From positions 1 to 18,971 of the forward strand of contig CAJUHY010000051.1 of assembly GCA_910585895.1 (NCBI GenBank): a stretch of 18,971 nucleotides of DNA, read 5' to 3'. The stretch comes from an uncultured Lachnospiraceae bacterium (GTDB lineage: Bacteria; Bacillota; Clostridia; Lachnospirales; Lachnospiraceae). Both the position numbers and the translations under genes were made by a program. Shown piece after piece: positions 5,824 to 14,415 of this stretch (its first letter is position 1; each line of letters opens with the position of its first letter). The notes below the pieces were generated by a model. That model was not told the DNA's origin. It searched no databases and was given only the letters and a program-made list of their open reading frames with translations.

Positions 5824-7002
5824 ATGTTATACAGAAAGAATCCAGCCAATCAGGATGAATTATCGATTTTGGGCTACGGCTGTCTGCGTTATACCAAGAA
5901 GGGTTCAGCCATAGACCAGGAGAAGGCGGAAGAAGAGATGAAAGCCGCCATCGAGCATGGCGTCAATTATTTTGATACAGCATATACATATGCCGGAAGT
6001 GAAGTATGTCTGGGCAAATTTCTGGCCAAAGGTTATCGTGACAAAGTAAAGATAGCCACAAAACTTCCTCATTATTTTATCAAGAAAAAAGGAGATATGG
6101 AGCGATATTTTTCAGAGGAATTGGAGCGTCTGCAGACGGACCACGTGGAATATTACCTGATGCATATGCTCAACGATGTGGCGACATGGGAACGGCTGCA
6201 GCAATTTGGAATCAAAGAGTGGATTGAAGAGAAGAAAGCAAAGGGACAGATTGAGAATATTGGTTTTTCTTTCCATGGCGGGACGGAGAATTTTAAGAAG
6301 ATTGTCGATGCATATAGCTGGGATTTCTGTCAGATTCAGTATAATTATATGGATGAACATTCTCAGGCGGGCAGGCGTGGACTTAAATATGCCCACGAAA
6401 AGGGACTGCCGGTGATAATTATGGAGCCGTTAAGAGGCGGACGCCTTGTGCAGGGACTTCCCAAAAGTGCGGTGAAGCTTTTAGAGAAGGAGGAACCGAG
6501 ACGGAGTCCGGCGGAATGGGGATTGCGCTGGCTGTGGAACCAGCCGGAGGTGACGGTAGTTCTTTCGGGCATGAATGATATTGCCCAGGTGAAAGAGAAT
6601 ATAAGGATAGCCAATGAGGCTCAGGTGGGCTGTATGACGGAACAGGATATGGAAGTCATTGAAAAAATCAAAACGGAGATTAACCGTTATATGAAAGTGC
6701 CCTGTACCGGCTGCGGTTATTGTATGCCTTGTCCGGCAGGAGTAGACATTCCCGGATGTTTTTCTGCATATAATACGAGGTACACAGATAGCCAGTACCA
6801 AGGAATGAAAGCCTATATGATGTGTACAACTTTGCGAATGAACCCCAGCAATGCCTCCAAATGCTTGAAATGCGGGAAATGTGAGCAGCGCTGTCCACAG
6901 GGGATTTCCATTCGCAAAGAACTTACCCAGGTGAAAAAACATATGGAAACGCCCATTTACCATGCGGCGAGGATAATCTTAAAGAGAAAAAGAAAGTATT
7001 GA
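5824..7002 (+). CDS. Aldo/keto reductase with C-terminal 4Fe-4S ferredoxin domain
   Basis: Predicted cytoplasmic oxidoreductase of 392 residues. The N-terminal TIM barrel (about 1-275) shows the aldo/keto reductase tetrad: D51 and Y56 in FDTAYTYAGSE, K80 in IATK and H114 in YLMHM. The late EPLRGG and LSGMNDIAQVKEN segments fit the nucleotide-binding end of the barrel. The C-terminal part carries two cysteine sets, C294-C297-C300-C303 (CTGCGYCMPCP) and C347-C350-C353-C357 (CLKCGKCEQRCP), each able to hold a 4Fe-4S cluster. This fused architecture is common in anaerobes; the substrate is unknown and electron transfer through the clusters is inferred. ATG 5824 is chosen because AGGAGG sits 7 bases upstream; upstream in-frame ATGs lie in the tRNA or lack a site. 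I see no convincing promoter after the tRNA terminator. Confidence 0.93.
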   Translation: MLYRKNPANQDELSILGYGCLRYTKKGSAIDQEKAEEEMKAAIEHGVNYFDTAYTYAGSEVCLGKFLAKGYRDKVKIATKLPHYFIKKKGDMERYFSEELERLQTDHVEYYLMHMLNDVATWERLQQFGIKEWIEEKKAKGQIENIGFSFHGGTENFKKIVDAYSWDFCQIQYNYMDEHSQAGRRGLKYAHEKGLPVIIMEPLRGGRLVQGLPKSAVKLLEKEEPRRSPAEWGLRWLWNQPEVTVVLSGMNDIAQVKENIRIANEAQVGCMTEQDMEVIEKIKTEINRYMKVPCTGCGYCMPCPAGVDIPGCFSAYNTRYTDSQYQGMKAYMMCTTLRMNPSNASKCLKCGKCEQRCPQGISIRKELTQVKKHMETPIYHAARIILKRKRKY

Positions 7003-7089
7003 GTATATACGCGTAAAGTTGCAAAAATTGAAAAAAAATAAAGGAATTGAAAGATTTATGCGGAATATATCATTTAGAGGTGATTTACA

Positions 7090-8097
7090 TTGCTCATCAG
7101 AGAGAATATAGAGCTGTTAGAACGAACCTATTTAAGTCCTTTTGCAACGTTGAGCGAGAAGTCTAAAGGGCGTGACAGGGAGGAAGAACAATGTGATATC
7201 CGCCCGGTTTTCCAGCGGGACCGAGACAGGATACTGCACTGCAAATCATTTCGCCGCCTAAAGCATAAGACGCAGGTCTTTTTGACGCCGCGGGGGGACC
7301 ATTACCGTACCAGGCTGACCCATACATTGGAGGTTTCCCAGAATGCCCGCACGATAGCCAAAGCGCTCCGGTTGAACGAGGATTTAGTGGAGGCAATTGC
7401 GCTGGGGCATGATTTGGGACATACTCCGTTCGGACATGCGGGGGAGCGGATTTTGAACAGTATCTGTGAGGGTGGTTTCCGGCATAATGAGCAGAGTGTC
7501 CGCATTGTGGAAAAGTTGGAGAAAGGCGGCGAGGGGCTGAATCTGACCTGGGAGGTGCGGGATGGGATTTTAAACCATCAGACCAGCAGGATGCCTTCTA
7601 CTCTGGAGGGCAAGATTGTGCGGTTTTCCGATAAAATCGCCTATATTAACCATGATATAGACGATGCGATACGTGCGCGTGTGCTGTCCGAGGAAGATAT
7701 TCCCATGGAATACCGGAGGATTCTGGGAATGACTTCCAAGCAGCGTTTGGACAACCTGATTCACAATATCATCACCAACAGTTTGGGGAAGAATGATATC
7801 TGCATGTCGGAAGAAATGGAGACGGCGATGAAAGCTCTGCGCAAGTTCATGTTTGAAAAGGTATACTGTAATTCTGTAGCCAAAGGTGAGGAAGAGCGGG
7901 CAGAAGGCCTGCTTTGCCGGTTATTCCAGTATTACATAGAACATGTGGATGAGATGCCGATGTGGTATCTGGGAATGATGGAGCAGGGACAGGCGAGGGA
8001 GCGCGTTGTCTGCGACTATATTGCAGGGATGACAGACCAGTATGCGATTGCCAAATATGAAGAGTATTTTATGCCCAAGGCGTGGCAGGTGAATTGA
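7090..8097 (+). CDS. dgt: Deoxyguanosinetriphosphate triphosphohydrolase-like HD protein
   Basis: HD-domain dNTP triphosphohydrolase of 335 residues, the short type common in Firmicutes. It would cleave dGTP or other dNTPs to the deoxynucleoside plus triphosphate. Metal ligands are visible: H78 in RLTHTLEV, H107-D108 in GHDLGHTPFGH, and a later aspartate in AYINHDIDDA. The segment RDRDRILHCKSFRRLKHKTQVF matches the family's N-terminal helix. The start is TTG at 7090 with AGAGG about 9 bases upstream; no ATG or GTG fits. It is the first gene of a tight cluster, with 12 bases to dnaG. The upstream 7003-7089 stretch is AT-rich and contains no promoter I can defend. Placement next to primase suggests a link between nucleotide pools and replication; the exact substrate is not readable. 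Confidence 0.92.
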   Translation: MLIRENIELLERTYLSPFATLSEKSKGRDREEEQCDIRPVFQRDRDRILHCKSFRRLKHKTQVFLTPRGDHYRTRLTHTLEVSQNARTIAKALRLNEDLVEAIALGHDLGHTPFGHAGERILNSICEGGFRHNEQSVRIVEKLEKGGEGLNLTWEVRDGILNHQTSRMPSTLEGKIVRFSDKIAYINHDIDDAIRARVLSEEDIPMEYRRILGMTSKQRLDNLIHNIITNSLGKNDICMSEEMETAMKALRKFMFEKVYCNSVAKGEEERAEGLLCRLFQYYIEHVDEMPMWYLGMMEQGQARERVVCDYIAGMTDQYAIAKYEEYFMPKAWQVN

Positions 8098-8109
8098 AAG
8101 GAGATATGG

Positions 8110-9891
8110 ATGCCATATTATTCCGATGAGCTTATCGAAGAAGTCCGTTTAGCCAATGATATCGTAAATGTGATTTCTGATTATGTGCGTTTGCAGAAAA
8201 AGGGCAGTACCCATTTTGGACTCTGTCCTTTTCATAACGAGAAGACGCCTTCTTTTTCTGTAAGCCAGGGAAAGCAGATGTATTACTGCTTTGGCTGCGG
8301 GGCAGGAGGAAACGTTATCACCTTTTTGATGCAGTATGAGAATTATACATTTCAGGAGGCGCTGCAGGCGCTGGCGCAGAGGGCGGGGATAGAACTTCCC
8401 AGGCAGGAAATGTCTGGCAGGGCGAGGCAGGAGGCTGACAGACGTGCAAGGATTCTGGGAGTCAATAAGGCAGCGGCGAAATATTTTTATGCCCAGCTGA
8501 GAATGGAACAGGGGCAGAAGGGAATGTCTTATTTTGAGAAACGTGGGCTTTCTTTGCAAACCTTGAAGAAGTTCGGACTTGGATATGCCAACAAGTTCAG
8601 CGACGATTTGTACCAATATCTGCGCAAACAGGGATATGAGGATGAATTGCTGAAAGATTCCGGTCTGGTCACAATTGATGAGCAGCGAGGAGGGCGTGAT
8701 AAGTTCTGGAATCGAGTAATGTTTCCGATTATGGACGTCAATAATCGTGTGATAGGATTTGGCGGGCGTGTGCTGGGAGAGGGAGAGCCGAAATACCTCA
8801 ATTCCCCGGAAACAATGATTTTCGACAAGAGCCGGAATTTGTATGGGCTGAATTTTGCCAGAAGTTCAAGGAAACATTATATTCTCTTGTGTGAGGGCTA
8901 TATGGATGTAATTGCACTGCAGCAGGCAGGATTTGACAATGCGGTGGCGTCTCTGGGAACAGCGTTTACTGCGGGTCATGCCAATCTGCTCAAACGGTAT
9001 ACAAAGGAAGTTTACTGTACGTTTGACAGTGATGGCGCGGGGATTAAGGCAGCGCTGCGCGCTATTCCGCTTTTGAAGGAAGCGGGCATCAGCGCGAAGA
9101 TAGTGAAAATGAAGCCTTATAAGGACCCGGATGAATTTATTAAGGCAGAAGGGGCGGACAGCTATCAGAAGCGCATCGATGAAGCTCAGAACAGCTTTTT
9201 GTTTGAGACAGAAGTCATTGAGCAGGGACATGATTTGCGCGATCCGGAGAGCAAGACAGCGTTTTTCAATGAGATTGCCAGGAAAATTTTGGAGTTTGAG
9301 GAGGAGTTGGAGCGAAATAATTACATAGAAGCGGTAGCCAGTAAATATCAGATTGGGTTTGAAAACCTGCGCAAGCTGGTGGTGCACCAGGGTACGCGCG
9401 CCGGTCTTACGAGGGAGAACAGACAGCTGAAATCAGGAATCAGTGAGAAGAAAAAAAGAGAAGACGGCATGAAGCAGTCGCAGAAATTAATGCTCACATG
9501 GCTGATTGAAGAACCAGAGCTTTTTCCCAAGATAAGCCCTTATCTGGGAGCGGAGGATTTTACGGAGGACTTGTACCGGCAGGCGGCTGAGATGGTTTTT
9601 TCCCAGTACAGGGAGGGAAAACTTAATCCTGCGGGGATTATCAGCCGGTTTACGGAGGAAGAGCAGCAGCGGGAGATTGCGGCGTTGTTTAATGCCCGGC
9701 TGAAAGAAGTCACGACTGCCGCTGAGAAAGAGAAAGCATTGCGGGAAACAGTCATTCGGCTGAAGGAGAACAGTATCCAATATCGTTCGAGGCATTTACA
9801 GCCGACGGATATGGAAGGGCTGCAGAAGCTCATTGCTGACAAGAAGGCGATGGAAGCGTTAAAAAACGCAAAGCATAATATTACTAAATAA
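8110..9891 (+). CDS. dnaG: DNA primase
   Basis: Replication primase of 593 residues, a usual length. The N-terminal zinc-binding domain has the CxxH...CxxC ligands C39, H42, C60 and C63 (CPFH and CFGCGAGGN). The RNA polymerase/Toprim core follows: EGYMD with the catalytic E262 and FDSDGAG with D306 and D308. The segment GFGGRVLGEGEPKYLNSPET is typical of bacterial DnaG. The C-terminal 150 residues, helical and charged, would be the helicase (DnaB) binding domain. AAGGAG 6 bases upstream fixes the ATG. It lies between dgt and the principal sigma factor gene, the classical macromolecular-synthesis arrangement of primase and sigma in one operon, and is 38 bases from rpoD. Confidence 0.98.
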   Translation: MPYYSDELIEEVRLANDIVNVISDYVRLQKKGSTHFGLCPFHNEKTPSFSVSQGKQMYYCFGCGAGGNVITFLMQYENYTFQEALQALAQRAGIELPRQEMSGRARQEADRRARILGVNKAAAKYFYAQLRMEQGQKGMSYFEKRGLSLQTLKKFGLGYANKFSDDLYQYLRKQGYEDELLKDSGLVTIDEQRGGRDKFWNRVMFPIMDVNNRVIGFGGRVLGEGEPKYLNSPETMIFDKSRNLYGLNFARSSRKHYILLCEGYMDVIALQQAGFDNAVASLGTAFTAGHANLLKRYTKEVYCTFDSDGAGIKAALRAIPLLKEAGISAKIVKMKPYKDPDEFIKAEGADSYQKRIDEAQNSFLFETEVIEQGHDLRDPESKTAFFNEIARKILEFEEELERNNYIEAVASKYQIGFENLRKLVVHQGTRAGLTRENRQLKSGISEKKKREDGMKQSQKLMLTWLIEEPELFPKISPYLGAEDFTEDLYRQAAEMVFSQYREGKLNPAGIISRFTEEEQQREIAALFNARLKEVTTAAEKEKALRETVIRLKENSIQYRSRHLQPTDMEGLQKLIADKKAMEALKNAKHNITK

Positions 9892-9929
9892 GGACAAAAT
9901 ATAAACAACGAATGGAAGGAAGAAACGAA

Positions 9930-11033
9930 ATGGAAGAAAAAAGCGCTAAATTTGTTGAGAAACTGCAGGAATTGTTAGTGATGGCAAAAAAGAAAAAAAA
10001 TGTCCTGGAATATCAGGAAATCAATGATTTCTTTCATGACTTGGAGTTGGATGTAGAACAGTTTGAGAAGATTTTAGATTTTCTGGAGACCAACAATATT
10101 GATGTACTGCGGATTTCTGAGGAAGAGGAGGAAGAAGATATTCTCATTGATGAGGATGATGAAGTGGAAGTTGAGAATATCGACCTTTCCGTTCCGGATG
10201 GAATTTCCATTGAGGATCCCGTTCGTATGTATTTGAAGGAGATTGGCAAAGTTGCGCTGCTCAGCGCCGAAGAGGAGATTGAGTTGGCAAAGCGCATGGA
10301 GCTTGGAGACCAGGAGGCAAAGAAACGTTTGGCAGAAGCGAATCTGCGTCTGGTTGTCTCTATTGCCAAAAGATACGTGGGACGCGGAATGCTGTTTCTT
10401 GATTTGATTCAGGAGGGGAACCTGGGTCTTATTAAGGCGGTAGAGAAATTTGACTACCGCAAAGGATACAAGTTCTCCACGTATGCGACCTGGTGGATTC
10501 GTCAGGCGATAACCAGGGCTATTGCAGACCAGGCGAGGACGATTCGTATTCCGGTTCATATGGTTGAGACTATCAATAAACTGATTCGCGTTTCCAGACA
10601 GCTCCTGCAGGAATTAGGGCGCGAGCCGACCCCTGAGGAAATTGCAGAGGAAATGAATATGCCGGTGGAGCGTGTGCGGGAAATTCTCAAAATTTCTCAG
10701 GAGCCGGTGTCTTTGGAGACGCCTATCGGCGAGGAAGAAGACAGCCATCTTGGCGATTTTATCCAGGATGATAATGTGCCGGTCCCGGCGGAAGCGGCAG
10801 CGTTTACCTTGCTGAAAGAACAGTTGGTAGAGGTATTGAGTACGCTTACTGAGCGGGAGCAGAAGGTATTGCGCCTGCGTTTCGGTTTGGATGACGGACG
10901 TGCCAGGACATTGGAGGAGGTTGGCAAAGAATTCAATGTGACCAGAGAGCGTATCCGCCAGATTGAGGCGAAGGCTCTGCGTAAGCTGCGCCATCCCAGC
11001 CGCAGCCGCAAACTTAAGGATTATTTGGATTAA
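9930..11033 (+). CDS. rpoD: RNA polymerase principal sigma factor (sigma-70/SigA)
   Basis: Housekeeping sigma factor of 367 residues, short like Bacillus SigA because it lacks the large non-conserved insert of E. coli sigma-70. An acidic region 1.1 (about 1-85) ends in a run of glutamates and aspartates. Region 1.2 follows with DPVRMYLKEIG. Region 2 has LRLVVSIAKRYVGRGM, DLIQEGNLGLIKAVEKFDY and the -10 reading helix STYATWWIRQAITRA. Region 3 covers about 210-285. Region 4 has the helix-turn-helix TLEEVGKEFNVTRERIRQIE and ends KLKDYLD. It fits the -35/-10 boxes seen elsewhere in this window. ATG 9930 is preferred because GGAAGGA is about 9 bases upstream; ATG 9912 has no ribosome binding site. 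Confidence 0.98.
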   Translation: MEEKSAKFVEKLQELLVMAKKKKNVLEYQEINDFFHDLELDVEQFEKILDFLETNNIDVLRISEEEEEEDILIDEDDEVEVENIDLSVPDGISIEDPVRMYLKEIGKVALLSAEEEIELAKRMELGDQEAKKRLAEANLRLVVSIAKRYVGRGMLFLDLIQEGNLGLIKAVEKFDYRKGYKFSTYATWWIRQAITRAIADQARTIRIPVHMVETINKLIRVSRQLLQELGREPTPEEIAEEMNMPVERVREILKISQEPVSLETPIGEEEDSHLGDFIQDDNVPVPAEAAAFTLLKEQLVEVLSTLTEREQKVLRLRFGLDDGRARTLEEVGKEFNVTRERIRQIEAKALRKLRHPSRSRKLKDYLD

Positions 11034-11064
11034 GGAAGAAAATGAAAGAGGATTTCATGTAAAA

Positions 11065-11775
11065 ATGATTCAATTATCAGAGAGATTACAGGCTGTCGCC
11101 AACCTCGTGGGGGAAACCGGGGTTGTGGCAGATGTTGGGACGGACCATGGATACATACCGGTTTATCTTGTCTCTGCCGGCAAAGCAGAGAGAGCAATCG
11201 CTATGGATGTTAATCAGGGACCGCTGCAGCGGGCTTTGGAGCATATCCGCAAGTTTCATATGGAGAAGCAGATAGAGACAAGGCTTTCGGATGGTTTTAA
11301 GGCGCTGCAGCCTGGGGAAGCACAGACAATCGTGGTTGCTGGCATGGGCGGCGCCTTGATGAAGCGAATTCTTGATGAGGGGGAAGATGTCGCGCATACG
11401 GCAAAGCGCCTGGTACTGCAGCCGCAGTCGGAACTTTCTGCATTCCGTCATTTTCTGGCAGAGCATGGATACCGAATTCTCGGGGAAGACATGGTTTATG
11501 AGGATGGCAAGTTTTACAGTATGATGGCGGCGGTATGGGAAGGAGAGCGTACTGACTGCGCAGTGCAGATGACGGAACCTGAGTATAAATATGGTCCTAT
11601 GCTGCTTGCCTGCAGACATCCTGTCCTTCGGCAGTATTTGCTGCTGCAAAGAAACCAGAAACAAAAGATATTGGACAATTTGGGGAAAAATGCCAGACAG
11701 GATGTATCAGGACGCAGAGAGCAGTTGCTGCAGGATTTGCAGGAAATAGAGGGAATTTTGGAGATTAGCAATTAG
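11065..11775 (+). CDS. trmK: tRNA (adenine(22)-N1)-methyltransferase
   Basis: SAM-dependent methyltransferase of 236 residues, expected to make m1A at position 22 of tRNAs. Motif I is VADVGTDHGYIPVYLV (about 21-36). AMDVNQGPLQRA follows as the acidic-loop motif, with DGFKAL and then VVAGMGG (91-96) and LQPQSE, all typical of TrmK/YqfN. The C-terminal 60 residues form a charged, probably coiled-coil tail (LLLQRNQKQKILDNLG), also a family trait. ATG 11065 starts at the conserved MIQLSERL; AGAGGA is 12 bases upstream, somewhat far. A longer reading frame from 10963 overlaps rpoD and is rejected. It lies just downstream of the sigma gene, as in many Firmicutes. Confidence 0.93.
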   Translation: MIQLSERLQAVANLVGETGVVADVGTDHGYIPVYLVSAGKAERAIAMDVNQGPLQRALEHIRKFHMEKQIETRLSDGFKALQPGEAQTIVVAGMGGALMKRILDEGEDVAHTAKRLVLQPQSELSAFRHFLAEHGYRILGEDMVYEDGKFYSMMAAVWEGERTDCAVQMTEPEYKYGPMLLACRHPVLRQYLLLQRNQKQKILDNLGKNARQDVSGRREQLLQDLQEIEGILEISN

Positions 11776-11805
11776 CTGATAATGACAGAGCGGAAGGGAG
11801 AAGGT

Positions 11806-12591
11806 ATGATGACATGCCGTGAAATCATAGCATTGTTACAGGAACAGTCGCCGGAAAGGTTTGCCTGTGAATGGGACAATGTTGGTCTTTTAGTTGGGGA
11901 TTTTGCGCAGGAAGTAAGCAAAATTTACATAGCGTTGGATGCAACTGAGGAGGGGATTGATGAGGCCATAGCAGAGAAGGCAGATTTGCTGCTTACGCAT
12001 CATCCCCTGATTTTTAAAGGTCTTAAGAGAATCAATACAGAGGATTTTACCGGAAGACGTGTGCTGAAGCTGGTGGAGAATCATATTTCCTGTTATGCCA
12101 TGCACACGAATTTTGATGTAAAAGGCATGGCGGAACTGGCGGCTGCCTCTATGGGGCTGTCCGAATGTGCGATTTTAGATGTTACCTGTCAGGGGGAGGC
12201 AGGCTTCGAGGGAATCGGCAGGGTCGGTATGCTGCCTGCAGAAATAACATTGGAGCAATGTATTACGCAGGTGAAACAGGCGTTTGCTGTGGATACAGTG
12301 AAAGTGTTTGGGGATTTAAAGCAGCTGGTAAGAAAGGCAGCAATTTGCCCTGGTTCCGGCAAGAGTGTGATTTCTTCCGCTCTTTGTGCTGGGGCGGACG
12401 TATTGATTACCGGGGATATTGACCACCATGAGGGAATTGATGCGGCGGCACAGGGACTTGCCATCGTTGATGCGGGACATTATGGGGTGGAAAAATTATT
12501 CATTCCGTACATGGTACAGTATCTCAGGGAGAGGACAGAAGGTATTGAGATTGTGGGGCAGCCGGTGAAACAGCCGTTTTGCTATATATAA
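11806..12591 (+). CDS. Nif3-like dinuclear metal center protein (YqfO family)
   Basis: Nif3/YqfO-family protein of 261 residues. The N-terminal half has CEWDNVGLLVG and the metal-ligand block LLLTHHPLIFKG with H65-H66, followed by AMHTNFD with H100 and D104. The C-terminal half has ITGDIDHHE and DAGHYGVEK, which supply the remaining histidine and glutamate of the dinuclear site. The central insert found in longer YqfO proteins is absent. Its biochemical role is not settled in any organism, though neighbourhood with trmK is conserved. The start is ATG 11806 or 11809 with AGGGAG 5-8 bases upstream; ATG 11782 is less likely because it lies before that site. The next gene begins 14 bases after the stop. 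Confidence 0.9.
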   Translation: MMTCREIIALLQEQSPERFACEWDNVGLLVGDFAQEVSKIYIALDATEEGIDEAIAEKADLLLTHHPLIFKGLKRINTEDFTGRRVLKLVENHISCYAMHTNFDVKGMAELAAASMGLSECAILDVTCQGEAGFEGIGRVGMLPAEITLEQCITQVKQAFAVDTVKVFGDLKQLVRKAAICPGSGKSVISSALCAGADVLITGDIDHHEGIDAAAQGLAIVDAGHYGVEKLFIPYMVQYLRERTEGIEIVGQPVKQPFCYI

Positions 12592-12605
12592 TGTAGGAGG
12601 ACAGA

Positions 12606-14270
12606 ATGAAAAAAGCGACATATCAAATCATAGTCAATGGGGAGGAGAAGTGTTACCCGGCGGGGACCTTATTTTCAGAACTTGCGCGGGAATACCAGCC
12701 ACAGTACGAGGATGATATTGTGCTGGTCATGTTTAACAACCGTCTGAAAGAGTTACATAAATCGCTGAAAGCAGATGGAGAACTTACTTTTGTAACAACC
12801 AGGGACAGAGCTGGCAGGAAAGCCTACCGGCGCAGCGTTACCTTTTTGATGCAGCGTGCGGTCCATAATCTTGCAGAGGAAGATGGGAAAACTGTCTCTG
12901 TACGGGTGGAGCATTCTATCAGCCAGGGATATTATTGCGAATTGACCGGGGAAACTTTGGATGAATCTTATATTTCCAGATTGAAAAGCGAAATGCAAAA
13001 GCTGGTAGAGGAAAAGATCCTTATTAAGAAAAAAAGTATTTCCACGGACGAGGCTGTTGCGCTGTTTCGAGAATTTGGTATGCGTGATAAGGAACGTTTA
13101 TTTGCTTATCGCCGCAGTTCTAAGGTAAATATATACAGTATTGGCAGATATGAAGATTATTTTTATGGGTATATGGCACCGGATACAGGGTATCTGAAAT
13201 ATTTTGAGCTGGAGTTATATGAAGGTGGATTTGTGCTTCTGTTTCCTGATAAAGATACAAAGACGCCGTCCCAATTTATCCCCTCTAATAAGCTGTTTCA
13301 TGTGCTGAAAGAATCCGCGGAGTGGGGGGAGAAGCTGGATATCGGGACAATCGGCGCTTTGAATGATGCGATTGCCCAGGGACGTATCCGCGATGTAATA
13401 CTGGTATCAGAAGCATTGATGGAGCGCAAGATTGGCAGCATGGCGGAGGAGATTGCCGCCATGCCGGGCAAGAAATTTGTGATGATTGCCGGACCGTCTT
13501 CTTCCGGCAAGACTACTTTTTCCCACAGGCTTTCCATACAGATGATGGCGTTAGGGCTGAAGCCGCATCCGATTGCCCTGGATGATTATTATGTGGACCG
13601 TGTGGATACGCCGAAACATCCTGACGGAACTTATAATTTTGAATGTCTGGAAGCTTTGGATATTGAATTGTTTAACCGCGATATGTCTGCGCTTTTAGCT
13701 GGGGAGCGCGTGGAACTGCCTATTTATAACTTCCGTACAGGAAAACGTGAATATAAAGGAAAATATAAACAGCTTGGGGAAAATGATATCCTGGTGTTGG
13801 AAGGGATTCATGGGCTGAATGACAAATTGTCCTACTCACTGCCTAAATCAAGCAAGCTGAAAATCTACATCAGTGCGCTGACACAGTTAAATATTGACGA
13901 ACATAACAGTCTGCCCACCACAGATGGGCGTATGATACGGCGGATGGTTCGGGATGCCCGCACCAGAAATATTTCTGCCAGAGAGACGATTGCCATGTGG
14001 GGTTCTGTGCGCAAAGGCGAGGAGCAGTATATCTTTCCCTTCCAGGAGGAGGCGGATATTATGTTTAATTCTGCATTGATTTATGAGCTCGCTGTTCTCA
14101 AACAGTATGCCGAGCCGCTGTTGTTTGAGATTGACAAGAATTGTCCCGAGTATTTGGAGGCAAAGCGGCTTTTGAAGTTTTTAGATTATTTTCTTCCAGT
14201 GCCCAGTGAGGATATCGGCAAGAATTCGATTTTGCGGGAGTTTATCGGCGGAAGCTGCTTTGGTGTATGA
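12606..14270 (+). CDS. TGS/ThrRS-like domain fused to uridine kinase (nucleoside kinase)
   Basis: Large kinase of 554 residues, well over twice a normal uridine kinase. The first 60 residues look like a TGS domain (YQIIVNGEEKCYPAGTLFSE). Residues about 70-240 resemble the editing/second additional domain of threonyl-tRNA synthetase (VEHSISQGYYCEL) but lack an obvious catalytic site. The C-terminal kinase has a P-loop GPSSSGKTTF (296-305), the acceptor region ALDDYYVDR, and the YNFRTGKR and LEGIHGLND motifs of uridine kinase/phosphoribulokinase proteins. Likely activity is NTP-dependent phosphorylation of a nucleoside; the substrate is unproven and could be non-uridine. AGGAGGACAG precedes the ATG. 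It closes the housekeeping cluster, and no terminator follows, so transcription may run into the AraC leader. Confidence 0.88.
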   Translation: MKKATYQIIVNGEEKCYPAGTLFSELAREYQPQYEDDIVLVMFNNRLKELHKSLKADGELTFVTTRDRAGRKAYRRSVTFLMQRAVHNLAEEDGKTVSVRVEHSISQGYYCELTGETLDESYISRLKSEMQKLVEEKILIKKKSISTDEAVALFREFGMRDKERLFAYRRSSKVNIYSIGRYEDYFYGYMAPDTGYLKYFELELYEGGFVLLFPDKDTKTPSQFIPSNKLFHVLKESAEWGEKLDIGTIGALNDAIAQGRIRDVILVSEALMERKIGSMAEEIAAMPGKKFVMIAGPSSSGKTTFSHRLSIQMMALGLKPHPIALDDYYVDRVDTPKHPDGTYNFECLEALDIELFNRDMSALLAGERVELPIYNFRTGKREYKGKYKQLGENDILVLEGIHGLNDKLSYSLPKSSKLKIYISALTQLNIDEHNSLPTTDGRMIRRMVRDARTRNISARETIAMWGSVRKGEEQYIFPFQEEADIMFNSALIYELAVLKQYAEPLLFEIDKNCPEYLEAKRLLKFLDYFLPVPSEDIGKNSILREFIGGSCFGV

Positions 14271-14271
14271 C

Positions 14272-14394
14272 CAATGACCTAAGGAGGGACCATATGGCAT
14301 GAGGGGGGACCCAACGAAGTTGGGGAGAGCCCTGATGCCTCCTATCGTTTTTCAAAGAAGTAAAGAGGAAGCTGGGAGGATGCCTTAGGTCTTG
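14272..14394 (+). ncRNA. Structured leader RNA upstream of the AraC-type gene
   Basis: The element is closed by GACCTAAGG at 14276-14284 and CCTTAGGTC at 14383-14391, 9 perfect pairs. The stem extends with CAA (14272-14274) and TTG (14392-14394) across one bulged T. Inside is a hairpin: GGCAT (14296-14300) with ATGCC (14335-14339), one G-G mismatch, AGGG (14302-14305) with CCCT (14330-14333), then CCCAAC (14310-14315) with GTTGGG (14319-14324) around a GAA loop. A CCTCC segment (14338-14342) can also pair with GGAGG (14375-14379). There is no T-run, so control at translation is more likely than termination. I compared by memory with c-di-GMP, TPP, SAM, glycine, ZTP, guanidine, yybP-ykoY and T-box consensus cores and saw none. 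Function unknown. Confidence 0.55.
14294..14302 (+). CDS. Mini-ORF Met-Ala-stop in the AraC leader
   Basis: ATG GCA TGA follows AAGGAGGG (14281-14288) by 5 bases, an excellent ribosome binding site. The site is inside the 5' arm of the closing stem. The same frame is also open from ATG 14267, which overlaps the kinase stop codon, giving MTNDLRRDHMA. The mini-ORF copies the start of the downstream gene (ATG GCA after the same site), so it may be a duplication remnant or a translated sensor. Confidence 0.4.
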   Translation: MA

Positions 14395-14415
14395 TAGAAC
14401 AGCCAAAGAGGTAAG

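Noticed and set aside
10963..11064. Upstream start for the tRNA methyltransferase inside rpoD
   Set aside because: It overlaps the conserved end of the sigma factor, has no ribosome binding site, and adds a segment not typical of TrmK.
14276..14391. Known riboswitch class (for example c-di-GMP, ZTP, guanidine, SAM, TPP) or T-box
   Set aside because: The conserved core strings I know for these classes are absent. Only a covariance-model search could settle this, and I could not run one.
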